Positions 1 to 11,220 of a stretch of DNA of 64,000 nucleotides are shown one piece after another (position 1 is the stretch's first letter; each line of letters begins with the position of its first letter). The notes under the pieces are model-generated. The model searched no databases, was not told the DNA's origin, and was given only the letters and a program-made list of their open reading frames with translations. The stretch covers positions 3,658,001 through 3,722,000 of the forward strand of contig JAAXNY010000004.1 in NCBI GenBank assembly GCA_013420905.1. The letters run 5' to 3'. The DNA comes from Collybia mongolica. Taxonomy: Eukaryota; Basidiomycota; Agaricomycetes; Agaricales; Clitocybaceae. The position numbers and the translations under genes are program-made.

Positions 1-2367
1 ATCGACAAAGTGAGCACGCCTTGTCTGGTGCTCCATTTCACTCCAAACCAGCCCAAACCAGTCTCAAAACCACCCTCGGCGGCGCTTAATCCGCTCAACA
101 CCGGAGCAACAGACCACGTTGCTCCTTGTGCGGATGTGAGGGTCAATCCTAGCACAAAGAACGTCAAGGCGGGTGTCGGGCCCGTCGCCCATCCATGGCT
201 ATGACTGGTGTATGAATGGTCGAAATGGTAGCCTGCGGCAGAACGATATCTGAAGATAACCAGTCAAAGACGGAGAATGATATGCGGCGAGATGACGACG
301 TACCCAAGGGATCCGTTGGCTGTGAAACCTTCCAAAAGCGATGATTTCACAGATAGATCAGTGTATAGCATATATCCCCACTAACAAAGTCAGCTTTTTT
401 CTTCCAGTGTCGAGTGAAATATCCTCACCTCTGAGTATAAATAAGTGTCAAGCAGTAAAATATCTCGATACAACTATTTACTCACCCCGATGCAAAAGGT
501 CTAAGGCTCGTTCTCCCTGACCGGCGATAAAATGCGCTTGAACCTGACCATCCGAACATCGGGGTCAGAGGTCAGTGAACATGGAACTGGTAGGGATATT
601 TTACCTCGAAACCTCCTACGAATGGGATGATTGTATCATTCAGTTCAGGGCTCAAGGGTCCAATATCTGTCCAGAACTTCGTGAGGCCTTCACTAATGGC
701 TTGATTCTGTGCATCGGTATTGGTGACATTGAACAAGACAGCCAACGCGTTCCCATCTTGAGGAATCAACGTCGAGGTATCGCTATCACGGTACATTCCA
801 ACAGAGTCGTCCCATAGGACATTGTTATACGCTCGCTTCAAAGCAGTCGCGTTGGCCGAGTACGCAGCTGAGAGTCTAGTATCTCCCAAATGGTTTGCGA
901 GTTCAGCGGCAGTAACTAACGCCTATCATGGAGTGAATACAGTGCTTTAAAAAACAGATAGATAAAGAAACCTACACGATACATAATTGCGTTGGCAGCT
1001 GAGTTGTGACCTTGGCCATTGTCCCGACCCCAGTCATTTGCAAACTCTCGCGGAACGTTCACCAAGCCGGTCGCATCGACTTGGCTTTCCATGAACGAAA
1101 GCGCTTTTGTGAAGTTTCCCCATACCGTCCTCACAAAATCGAGGTCGCCGGTGTAAAGGTAATAGTTGTGGGTACCGACGAGAGACCAGCAAATGTAGGT
1201 ATCACTACCCATGGCATTGATTGGTGGCCCTGAGTACTGTAGGGAACCGGTGGCTGGGTCTTGTGTCGAGAACATGACGATGAGAGAATTTTTCGAAGGA
1301 AGAAGATCGTTCAAAGCAACCAACTCTGTATGCGAAGAAATCCCCATATCGCCTAAAGCGTCAACGTTAATTGAGTGAAAATAAATGCTCAGAGGACGCG
1401 AACGTACCGGGCCATATGTTTCTAGAGATTGGTCATAGGTGTCAGAATGACCTTGGCAGCAAAGGAGAAATGATGTACAAACCTATCCCTCTTCGCTCCA
1501 TCAACAAGAATAGGACCGACGACGGGACCACCAGACGCGTCATTAGACCAACCTATATTGCACCATGAGCCCCAGCTTCTATATTGATGAACGAGCGTAA
1601 AAGACCTTTTGGACTCGGACAGGGTTGCTGACGGGCCTGGTGCGAGTCGATCGTGTTGGTTTGAACAGTAAACGCCCCAGCGTACCACAACTTGGTTAGG
1701 AAATCTGTATCATGAAATCCGGGATCATGCGCAAAGAAATATCCGGTGTACGCTCGCAGGTCATCCCAATGTGGCATCCATGTGGTATGGAGGGAGATAC
1801 CCGAAATAGTGACAGGAGCATCTGAATTGGACACAATCGTGAGATACTTAAACCCACCACGTTGTTGGCCGATAGACTGAGTGAAAGTACCAACGCGCAA
1901 CGGCGAAGGAAGAGACTGAACTCCATCACCATCGAGGGTAGCCGTAGAATGACACGAATCGTCCGAATTAATGGGACTGATGAACTGCGACGATTCGGTG
2001 AACGAGAGGGAAAGGGCCGAGCCGCGTGCTGCTTTGTTTATGGTTAGCGACAACACGCCCCCAACCTGGGCACATAATGATGTGAGTGACGCCATCATGT
2101 TCAGATGTCAAATTTGCAAACCTCTTGTCCGAAGTCCAGAACGACATAGGAGCCATTTCCGTTAAGAGTTGCCTGTCCTCCGCTGTTTGCAACCAGCTGC
2201 CTCGAATCTTGAACCAACCCATGAACAGAATGGATTGACTTTGGATGGACGGTTCTGCTTGATGGTGCGAAATTGAAGGCATCCCAAGGACCAGGCGGCG
2301 CGACAGCAATGCTGTGGCCAATGCTAATCAGTGGAGTTAAGAGGAAGAGAAGGTGCCGATTATACAT
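1..2367 (-). CDS. Secreted GH78-type alpha-L-rhamnosidase, 3' end cut by the window
   Basis: Exons in transcription order: 2367-2122, 2065-1606, 1552-1483, 1421-1408, 1352-976, 922-605, 543-486, 430-429, 380-304, 249-1 (continues outside). The 623 codons seen run in frame. Residues 1-21 form a signal peptide, so the enzyme is probably secreted. Family marks are WYAGAFTVQTNT, then DGAKRDR (residues 253-259) and WPGDMGIS, then EWGYM and SHSHGWATGPTP, typical of the six-hairpin catalytic domain of fungal GH78 enzymes that remove terminal rhamnose from plant glycans. The start is the first Met of the signal peptide. Two exons are extremely small, 14 nt and 2 nt. The 2-nt one supplies the Glu codon of EWGYM, and without it the frame breaks. 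Other six-hairpin glycosidases cannot be fully excluded, but the DGAKRDR-WPGDM block makes GH78 likely. The last part of the C-terminal domain is missing only because the window ends. Confidence 0.87.
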
Positions 2368-2789
2368 GGCAGATTTGTGGGGCGGCCATTTTCTGGCTCT
2401 CGTTTTATATCGTCCTGGAAAGAAGACAGGAGCTGCTCAGACAACGGTAAAGTGGTAGTGGTCCTTCACACGCACCTCAGAACATCATCATCGTGGTAAA
2501 AAATACAACAGTAAATGTGTGGGTAACCTGTGAGAATCAAAGTAAAAGTAAGAGTGAGATTACGTAGAATTGTGCTCGAAATATGGAGCATGATCCCACA
2601 ACGTGATCAATCGAGAATACTAGCCGAGTATTCGAGAAGTAAAAGGCATCATCAAACGGAGAATCACTATGATTAGAAATAAAACGTGAGTACAGTAAAG
2701 CCAGGTACGTAACCCCAAATCGATGAACAGACAAAGTTCTATAATGTCCATCTTCTTGAAACAGCAAATACACACACGATAGCAAATAT
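2368..2789. other. Intergenic spacer between two minus-strand genes
   Basis: Holds the promoter of the rhamnosidase gene and the 3' flank of the upstream hypothetical gene. No coding sequence with a recognisable product was seen. Confidence 0.6.
2403..2409 (-). promoter_or_regulatory. Candidate TATA box of the rhamnosidase gene
   Basis: On the minus strand this reads TATAAAA, about 36 bases before the start codon at 2367. That would give a very short 5' leader. No transcript data are available, so the role is inferred. Confidence 0.4.
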
Positions 2790-4019
2790 TTAGTCATCTC
2801 TGTGAGTTCCCGAGCCACTCGCAATGGGCATGCCGTTGTATCCAGAACTTCGGGCGACAGACATACCCCTATAGCCGTAAGGCTCCATGTGCGAGACACT
2901 ACTGTGGTGCGTGAACTCGTTGCGTCCTTCGTACAGGTGGTCGAAAGGCATAGATCGATCAAGTATTCTGGAGAGCCGGTCCGTTCTGCCAAAACCGCCC
3001 ATTCCAAGCCTTGGAATCTGTTCATCGCCTTCGTAATGCATTCGACTGGATATGAGACCGTAGGGGCTGACTCGGACTCTGCCCTTGCCCTTGTCCCTCG
3101 CCTTCCCCTTGCCCTTGTCAACTGCCTTCCCCTTCCCTTTGTCAACCTTTTTATTCTCGCCGTCCTGAGAATCATTTTCTTGGAGCACAGCCCCAGCTGT
3201 GGCAGGTATTGCGTCGTTTAAGTCGACCAGACCCGGTACATGACTGGGGTCTGTGTCTGCATCATCATAATACATCTCTCTCTCATCGAGGTAGCGTTGC
3301 TGGTGCTCTTCATCGAACATATCATTAGAAACCATCGACCCGTCACCATCGATTCCCAACATGGCTTGCGCGTACACCATCTCATGATATTCCACCCTAG
3401 CTCTGATGGATCGAAGCTTTCCTTTTGTTTCCTCCCGCTTACGTTTCAAATTTTCAATGGACTAGCCAATAACCTAGTAAGACTCTCATTATAAAACAAA
3501 AAGTGGTGTCAGCATCACCTCAATAAGTCGTGATTCGTAGGGGAGGAGGTCGTCTGGGAAACCACGATGGGACTCAGGGTCAGAGAGCGACGTTGGGAAT
3601 TGGCTGAGAAAACGCTAGAATAATAAGTTCAGCTCCCGCTCAGTTAAAATAAGAGTGAATTACCTCGATGCGCGCGTGGGTTAAATTAAGATCATCGGAA
3701 GCGAGGCCTTGATAAGCGTTGTGGAGCACTGCATCTGAGGTACTAATCTCTTGGGTACGGTTATCCTGGGTTGTAAGTGTGCTTTCAGTTTGCGTTGAGT
3801 TGACAACTCAAAACCGACCTCATATCTTGTGTAGACTATAGGCAAAGAGAAATCCTGTCCACCTATTCGGGATCCTTCACGCGTGTCGCCGCTGTCTTCT
3901 GTGTCGCTGTAGCCATAATTGGCAAGGAGGGAGTCCGTATCGCTAAAATAGCCAGCAATAGAGTCGTGATCAGGCAAATTTGTAGCAGGGTAAGAGTCAA
4001 ATAAGCTCTGTAGAGACAT
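2790..4019 (-). CDS. Conserved-looking hypothetical protein with a Lys-Gly repeat
   Basis: Exons 4019-3819, 3765-3664, 3614-3519, 3461-2790, all joined at codon boundaries, give 356 residues. I do not recognise the family. The N-terminal third is acidic and Ser/Asp-rich (DTDSLLANYGYSDTEDSGDT). The middle (SIENLKRKREETKGKLRSIR, followed by a Glu/Tyr-rich stretch) looks like a short coiled coil. The next part carries three tandem octapeptides of the type [VR]DKGKGK[AR]. The C-terminal 80 residues are Gly/Ser/Tyr-rich. There is no signal peptide or membrane segment. The basic repeat could favour nucleic-acid binding or nuclear location, but that is inference. The gene is divergent from the ataxin-3 gene across 606 bases. 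Confidence 0.65.
3075..3146 (-). repeat. Three tandem 24-nt units encoding a DKGKGK-type octapeptide
   Basis: Within the last exon of the hypothetical gene, three consecutive 24-base units encode VDKGKGKA, VDKGKGKA and RDKGKGRV. The third unit has drifted. This looks like replication-slippage expansion of a coding minisatellite. Confidence 0.75.
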
Positions 4020-4625
4020 TTGGAGGCGGGGAATAGGATGTGGCTTGTATGAAGAAAAGGTGGCAGGAACTTATAAACGCGCCTCACGACCTAAATTGCA
4101 AGCCTCGCTCTTGATGGAAACGGGCCGAAAAGCAGGATTCTGTTACGAAAGGTGGGTTTCTTTACGCCTATGCCACCGATGTGTCAATATGTAGCAAACC
4201 GACTGTCTCGAAGTGGTTGTGAGATCTTATATGTGGACCCAGAATGGCTTTTATCCAAACATATTGGAATGTGACAACCCAATCGAGCTAATAAGCGCGC
4301 GTCATCCCCTTGGAGCCCATTTGAATTTTCCATAAGTGGCAAACAAAACGGGGCCTAAGGAGCCTGAAACAGAGACGGCGACGTTGAATTGAAGGAGGAG
4401 TTCGTAAAGAAGCAGTCAGTGATCGATTGTAGTAAAAAACACAACAGAAAGCTGCCGATCAATTCATTCTAATCACGTGGTACTGTGGTGCTAATTCAGA
4501 GTGAGGACGCGTTGCCTACTATAAAACCGTCCAAGTCAACACAAAAACAATCTCCTTGAATTTCCTACCTTTCTTCTCCTCAAACCATTTCCGATTTCTA
4601 GAAGTGCAATCAGAATCAGTCCAAC
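4020..4625. promoter_or_regulatory. Divergent promoter region, hypothetical gene and ataxin-3
   Basis: The two genes start at 4019 (minus) and 4626 (plus), so this spacer must contain both promoters. I see no clear TATA box for either gene and no convincing coding frame. Confidence 0.5.
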
Positions 4626-6546
4626 ATGGCTGGACTTGAGAATATAATGCGTTTGATATACCATGAAAAGCAGCAGGATGGATCGATGCTCTGTGCGCAG
4701 CATGCACTTAATTCTCTTCTTCGTAAGTACGTTCATCTGCTTCATCTCTTTTAATTGATTGACCGGATCTTTGTCGAGCAGAAGGAAATTACGTGAGTCG
4801 TGGAGTTGTTCGCGTTAACTCTCAGGGACATCTCAGCCTGAACTTGTAGTTCACTGCACCTGATCTATCTGACATCGCGAGGAACCTTGATGCCCTCGAG
4901 GAAAGTTATGACGACAGCAACACGGGGAACGCTTCGACCAATATGGACGACACCGGTTAGCTACTTCTGTAACGAATACTCAACTCATCTTGATGTATTC
5001 TGCTCTCTTAGGTTTCTTTTCGGTTCAAGTCTTAGATAATGCACTCAAAGTTTGGGGGCTGAAGTGAAGGATCTTTCCGGCCTTGGTGCACAGAAAAGAA
5101 CTCAACTCTAGTACTCTTAGTCTTACTCGATGGCGTGGAGAGGTTATGCGTCCTTACCAGGAGCACCCCCAGTAAGCCGAACACATTACGACATCCATCT
5201 CGTTGACTCAACGGACGGAAAGCACTCAATTAGCTTTCATTCTCAATCTCGAACAACATTGGTTCACTCTCCGCCGCTTCGGCCACGCCGATTCCAATCT
5301 GGACAACGATCGTGGCAACGGGCACTGGTTTAATCTTAATTCCTTCCTCCCTGAGCCCGAATGGGTCGGGAAGTTATATCTCGACATGGTCCTACAGCAA
5401 GCTGAAAGCGATGGTTAGTTGGCTAATCTCGTCATTATCCCCGGCGCGACTCTAATCGGCATTACGATTCGTTTCCGTTCAGGGTATTCTGTTTTCGCGG
5501 TAACGCAAGCCGACCCAATGGCACCTATAGCTCTGCCCCGTACGGCTGCCGATGAAGTCGCCTCAACGTTACCAGAACCTCACGCTTCCCGCCCAAATCT
5601 CGAAAGGATGTCTTCCTCATATGCTAGAACAGCGCCGTCCTCCTCCCATAACCCATCGAGTCGGCCGATCGATATCGAAGGGCTTGAAGGCGAAGATTAT
5701 GAGCTCCAAGCTGCCATACAAGCATCTATGATGGGCGGCGACGGGTCGTACGAGGCATATGAATCCCCTCCAATCGTCCCACCTCGGCTTACTCGCGCCT
5801 CCGTCCCTCTTCCTCCAGCATCTGGCATTCAGTCACCGGTCGACACTGACTCAGGTGCACAGACGCCCATAGATGAGCTGCCACCATTAGTATCTCCAGA
5901 AGCACAGGCCGTGTCGATCGACCCGGTGGCCGCCAGTTTAGAAAGAAATAAGCGCATGCTGGAACAAATGAAAGCACAGCAAGAGTTCGCGCACCGTGAA
6001 ATGTGGGGCGGTGGAGCTGGGGGATCCGACCAGGCCGCTTTCGAAGCGCGACGAGAGGAGCGTCGAAGGCGGGAAGCAGAGGAGGCAGAACAGTTGCGTC
6101 TCGCAATTGAGGAAAGTGAAGCTCTGGCGAAACAGGAAGGTCACAGCATTTTAAATCGAGAAGGCAACGAGGACATGGATGTCGATGTGGTTATGCCCCA
6201 ACTTCGCCCCGCTAATCACTCTTCTGATCGCTCTTATTCACACCTGGCCTCGGACAGGGTTTACGACGATGATGATGCAGAGCTCCAGGCGGCCCTGAAA
6301 GCATCACTAGAACAAGTACCAGGGGGGTGGGAGCTACCCGAATTGCCACACAGAAACCCTGCACCTCCACCAGACAGGGCAGAATCTATCAACAGGGAGG
6401 CCACAATGGAAAGAGATATGGAGGACGCGGAGTCCGTGTTATCTGATGAAACGAGCACGATGACTGACAATCCACCTTCAGAAGCTGCGGAGGTGGTGAG
6501 CATGGATGAATTGAGAAAGAAGAGGCTAGCGAGATTTGGGGCTTGA
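4626..6546 (+). CDS. ATXN3: Ataxin-3-like Josephin deubiquitinase with three UIMs
   Basis: Exons 4626-4722, 4782-4792 (11 nt), 4850-4955, 5012-5063, 5112-5171, 5223-5413, 5483-6546 give 526 residues. The Josephin domain covers about 1-181. Its catalytic triad is visible: Cys23 in LCAQH, His121 in EQHWFTLRR and Asn146 in HWFNLNS. The His-Asn spacing is about ten residues longer than in human ataxin-3. Three ubiquitin-interacting motifs follow near 242-256 (YELQAAIQAS), 372-388 (QLRLAIEESEA) and 434-450 (AELQAALKASLEQ), spread through an otherwise disordered tail with a charged helix before the second UIM. The protein should bind and trim polyubiquitin chains in cytosol and nucleus. The C-terminus ends in a basic RKKRLARF stretch. 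There is no poly-Gln tract. ATG 4626 opens the conserved MAGLENIMRLIYHEKQ start. Confidence 0.93.
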
Positions 6547-6808
6547 TCGCGTTTCAATACGATAGATATGCCAATCCAGTGGATGGAGATATAAATAGAC
6601 TCTCATGATATTTTATTGTTACCGGCCTCCTGATTTGACATCGGTTGAGATAACTGAAATTCCTAAAATTGATAATAAATTTTGTTTGGTCTGTGAAGAC
6701 TATACATATTACAAATGGCTACTAATAATAATGAGATGTAACAGACAACGAATGAGTAAGTAGAATGTTCATGGATAAAATGGAGAGGTACATGTAAGGC
6801 AAGCGATA

Positions 6809-8915
6809 TCAAGACGGCGGACTCGGCCTTCCCGTGGCGACGGGGCTTTCGGGGGCAGGAGGCATATATGGATCTGTGGGGTCAGGCTCTTCCTCCCCAC
6901 GGCCACCATGATGGCGTCGCTTGGCGAACCGGAGGTACCGAGAGAAACGATTCCGTGCATTTGCGGCGTCAGGAGCACGCGAACGGCGGTGGTCAAATTC
7001 GTGTTCATCGTACTGCTCATGACTGAGCTCCGATTCGCCTGACAGCATGTTTTCGAGCGCAAGGAAATCTATGAACGTACCCATCGTTAGATGGGTTGGT
7101 CTGGGGATAACAAAGGCTTTACCTTGACGACAGATCGGACACGAACTTGAGAGTTCTAACAACCAAGGATCGACGCAAACTTGATGGAAGCGATGCTTCC
7201 CCTCGCAAGGCAGGAGACGCAAATCATCGCCTTCCTCGAAGTCCATGATGCAAATTGGGCATGTCTCACGTCCGATCGCAGATGGTACCACCTCATCTTT
7301 GTTTGTTAGGATTGGCGGCGGATACTGGGACGTTCCTTCCCCGTTATCATGAGACGGAGGGTTTATATTGGTATCAATGTGCAGACCACGATGAGGGGAA
7401 GCAGGTGCGTCCTTGTTCTGTTGCTTGAGACCTGAAACTGGGATCTCCTGCCCAGTCTCGAAACCATTGTTCGGCCGGGCCACTGCTGGTATGGGTATCT
7501 GAACATCACGGGGTGAAGTAGCATTAGTATCTTGAACAACTTCCCACTCCCGCAACTGGAAAGCACGATTCTCCAGGGAGTTTTCCACATCTTTGTCAGC
7601 CTCAGACTGGGAGGAGCGGTCATTTTGACCAACAGCATTGTTGCCTCCAAATTTAACGATGGGGAACGTATCAAGAATGGCGCGTGTAATACCTCGAGCG
7701 CGACTTTGGCCAGGCCCGCTCCCATTGCGCCGAGGGCCGTAGCGCTCAGGATTACGAATAGCCCTGATTGCCTAGTAATGTGCGATTTGAAAAAGGGTTG
7801 AAAGATGAGGCAAATATTGAAACGTACGCCAGACACAATGACTATGCAGAAAAGAGCAGAAACGCAACCTGTGATTGCGTACAGGATTATCCTGCAGGAT
7901 CTTATATCAAAGAATGGACAAGTTTATTGAGTTATGGGCATACATCGCTAATGCAGTGTTTGGAGAACTGCCATTCGAGGGGGGTGGAGGGTTTGAGTCC
8001 GTCCCACCGAGAATGGGGTCATCGATCGAGCCGGTTGCATTGGATGCTTGGAGGATAGCTAACAGGTAACCCGGAGAGGGCGGGGTACCTTGATCTATTG
8101 TCGACTGGACCACCGAAGCCGAATTATTGAGAAGTTGCGAATCGTACGCCCAATAAACGCTCTGGTTAGTAGAAAGCTGTCCAAACTGGTATTCGATGAG
8201 ATGGGCACTTGTCAAACTCTGAGTCGAAAATATATCGAAGACTTGATCGAATGTCTCAGGGTCCGTATATTCTGAGTTGATCACACAGGCCAGGGAGTAC
8301 AGCGAATAGAGGAGCTAGAAAATGGACGGAATTGAAGCGAAAGCGTGTTAGTGATAATGATAACACTCACAGCAGCCTTTGCTCCTTTGTCGCGGGCCAA
8401 CGTGAACACATCCTCCTCCTCCTCGGACACCTTTGTCGAGTTACTATCACACGATATCATCGCGATCCATGGCGTTCCAGCTGTCAAATGTGTTTATTGC
8501 AAGGATAAGCGCACACATGAACCTAACTCACTGGGTGGTGTCATGTTATTTGCCTTCGCCTCGGAGAAATGAACCAGTGCGCCCTTGATATAGATATTCA
8601 GATATTGATCATAACAAGATATTATTGTATAGCACCTTGCTGATCCCTTGGCTTTCAGCACCTGCTAATTGGTACGAAATATTCTGAGAGTAGAGACTGT
8701 GAGGGGTTCAGCATGAATGGCAATCAAGACAACAAACACGAGACATACCCGTTGGGGAACCATCTTAAATGTAGCATTGAGGTATCTGTGACATTGGTCC
8801 CTCCTTCAATAGCTGCTTGAGATGAATTGGTAGGCTGTGCAGGGACATATGCCGAGACATTGGTCAGGACGAGCAGTAGAACAAAGCTCAAGAAGGCCTT
8901 GAGCGCTGCCGTCAT
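6809..8915 (-). CDS. PA-TM-RING type membrane E3 ubiquitin ligase
   Basis: Exons 8915-8749, 8696-8636, 8583-8532, 8480-8371, 8314-7944, 7891-7828, 7771-7123, 7068-6809 give 577 residues. The order is a signal peptide (about 1-22); a luminal region with several N-glycosylation sites and a protease-associated-like core (GTPWIAMISCD, VFTLARDKGAKAA); one membrane helix near 254-276; a cytosolic linker; a RING-H2 finger with Cys446, Cys449, Cys464, His468, His471, Cys474, Cys486 and Cys489; and a charged, Pro-rich tail. This layout fits transmembrane ligases that ubiquitinate membrane cargo at endosome, Golgi or vacuole. The C-x3-H spacing (LPCEGKHRFH) is two residues longer than the animal pattern. 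The PA assignment is weaker than the RING assignment. Confidence 0.9.
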
Positions 8916-11220
8916 TCCGCAGTAGGCAGACTAAGAGATTGGTCGAGTGGAGGCCTGAGACTAATAGACGTGGAATGGGTCGTGAAATGCCGCAAAGGAT
9001 CTGAAATACAAGCAGACCAGGTAGAAGACAGGGTTGGATCAGGCTAGAGTTGAGCTAGACTCAAGCAGTGAGCGGGGGCTGAGTATGGAGTGACAGGATC
9101 CATAATTAAGTAACCGTCAAGCTGCCACGCTGCAGCCACACCACAACTTCACCTCCCTCACACAATCTCACCTTGACGTTTTTATGCACCACATACTCGC
9201 GAATCTGCGACACCATACGTGCAGTACCGCACATTCTTCCAAAACACCATGGACAATCGCCCTTTGCCTTTGGCAACAGAACCAACTGGCCTCCTGGATT
9301 GAGATGCGCCACAGTACCTCTCACGACCCCACGTCATAACCAGTTGTCTGGACCTTGGCGCAGGGCACCTGCGTCCAACATCACCTTGCTTTAGCTATGG
9401 TCTCCCCCCGCCAGAGTAAATAATGACAAATGAATGTCTTCGGCCATGACCACTCCGCACTCCTAACTATCGCCCGAGCAAGGCGTTGAGTTGCCACGCA
9501 CTGAAACCCCTAGTGGGTGTATAGCCTTCGATTCTTCTCTTCGTTGTGACCGTTCATGTCATGGGCATCACACATCCGAATTTCTGCAAAAAAAAACTCA
9601 CAACGATAGACGAATTCATACAAGTACATGATTATCCCATTCTAGTATCCTCCGAGTGTGGCGCCGACTTGTTATACAAGGTACCTACCTGAATGCATTC
9701 TGCGGCTAGATATTACCGGTGTTCAAAGGAATGACTCGTAGGTTATACTTACATCTCAGCAGACGGCCTACGAAGTAAATCGTGAAAGGGTCGATCACAC
9801 CTATTCCTTTGTTGTAGGACAAGTTTCAAAGAAATTCGACGGCCCCCGTTTTAGCCTCCAAATATGAGATGCACTGACTCCCGCCTTCTCCTTAATAGGA
9901 TCCGTCGCACGGGCCTCGAGAATGTCCATCACAAAGTTCGCGTTCATCCCTCTCGAGCTCGTCGCGCTCTCCATATCATGACTAACGGCGTTGTCAAGAT
10001 GAGTCTTCTCTAGAGTACTGTTATGCGATCCGAGAATGAAACGCAGATTATCATCGTTGATTATCCAAACCCCCACACTCGGTCTTGTCAGAGTGCTGCA
10101 TCTAAAAGAGGTCAATCAACGTCAGAGGTGACGAGTCGAGGTAACCTACATGCGGGATGATCTCTTTTACATGTTGTGGATATGCCTGATCACTTTGTCG
10201 CTGGCTGTCAATACATTTGGAGTGCCGTTTTATTTGGACTTGGTTTTGATTAACATTGAAAAAGCTCTCCTTTGGTCTCACCGCAGTCTCGACCCTCACC
10301 TCAATTGTTTTGCAGTCGGTCAATCCTTACTGACCCCACGAAGGTTAGGATTAATCTGTCGAGCTACTGGCGGAGGGCGGAGAACTTCGTATCTGGTACG
10401 TTTCATTATAATTGGGTCATCAAAGCCTGTCACATACATAGCATCTGTCATCCTTGGACAACTACCAGATGGCGTCGCAAGTCCACTCTCGATGATCAGC
10501 CATGCCCTCCGCAACCTCTCTCATAATAAACCTCTGCTGTAACCCGAAATATCCTGACCATTTTCCAATTTCTTCAGACGACATTGGTGGTATCGTGCGC
10601 CTAGCTCTGAGTACAAAAGGCGATAATGGGTCATGCCTTCTTGTATCTGTACCGTTAGCGTCGTGCCGCCCGAGGATATGCAAGCCCTGGAATCACATTG
10701 ACGCCCGCGACACTGCCAGCGCCTTCCACTGCGTACAAGGGCGCGTTCGGGCCGCTTCAATGGGCGTTGATAGACGACACCTGTCCTTGTTCTCAAACAA
10801 TAAAGTGATCATCTAAAAATACTATCCTCAGATATCACAATGTGGGAAGTAGCACATTACCACTCACCCATGTGTATTGACTGGTATATGTACTACTTCC
10901 AATACATAGTCGCCAAAGTAGGCTTAAGTCGACCCTGATGAGTTCAAATATGAAATGCAATTTCCCAACCTTCTGAACCAATGTACTGAATATAATACTT
11001 GGAGATGTTGGCTTTGAAAGTCTCATGGTTACAATCTAAGGTCATCACGCTGGCAGATAAGTTTGTTTTCGGACCTGACTCCTGCACGCTGATAAAACGA
11101 ACACTATCACAGAGCTGATGTGGTTGATGTTGTGGCGCTGAAAGGTCATGATTGAGGAGTAACGATCAAAGGTTTGTATGAGTGCCCAGGTGGGGTATAT
11201 ATATGTATACGTTTGGGAGA
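8916..11220. other. Long stretch without an assignable gene
   Basis: Several minus-strand frames are open but I recognise none and could not chain them. 9106-9324 encodes 72 residues with a CPWC and a Val-rich end. 9801-10115 encodes 104 mostly polar residues. 10102-10323, 10320-10514, 10462-10683 and 10835-11026 are short and overlap in different frames. Stops interrupt any longer reading. The simplest reading is spacer plus decayed gene remnants. A fast-evolving short gene cannot be excluded. Confidence 0.4.

Noticed and set aside
9106..9324. Small minus-strand ORF with CPWC motif
   Set aside because: No family recognised, no splice partners, and the cysteine spacing does not fit a known zinc finger. 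Kept only as part of the uncalled region.
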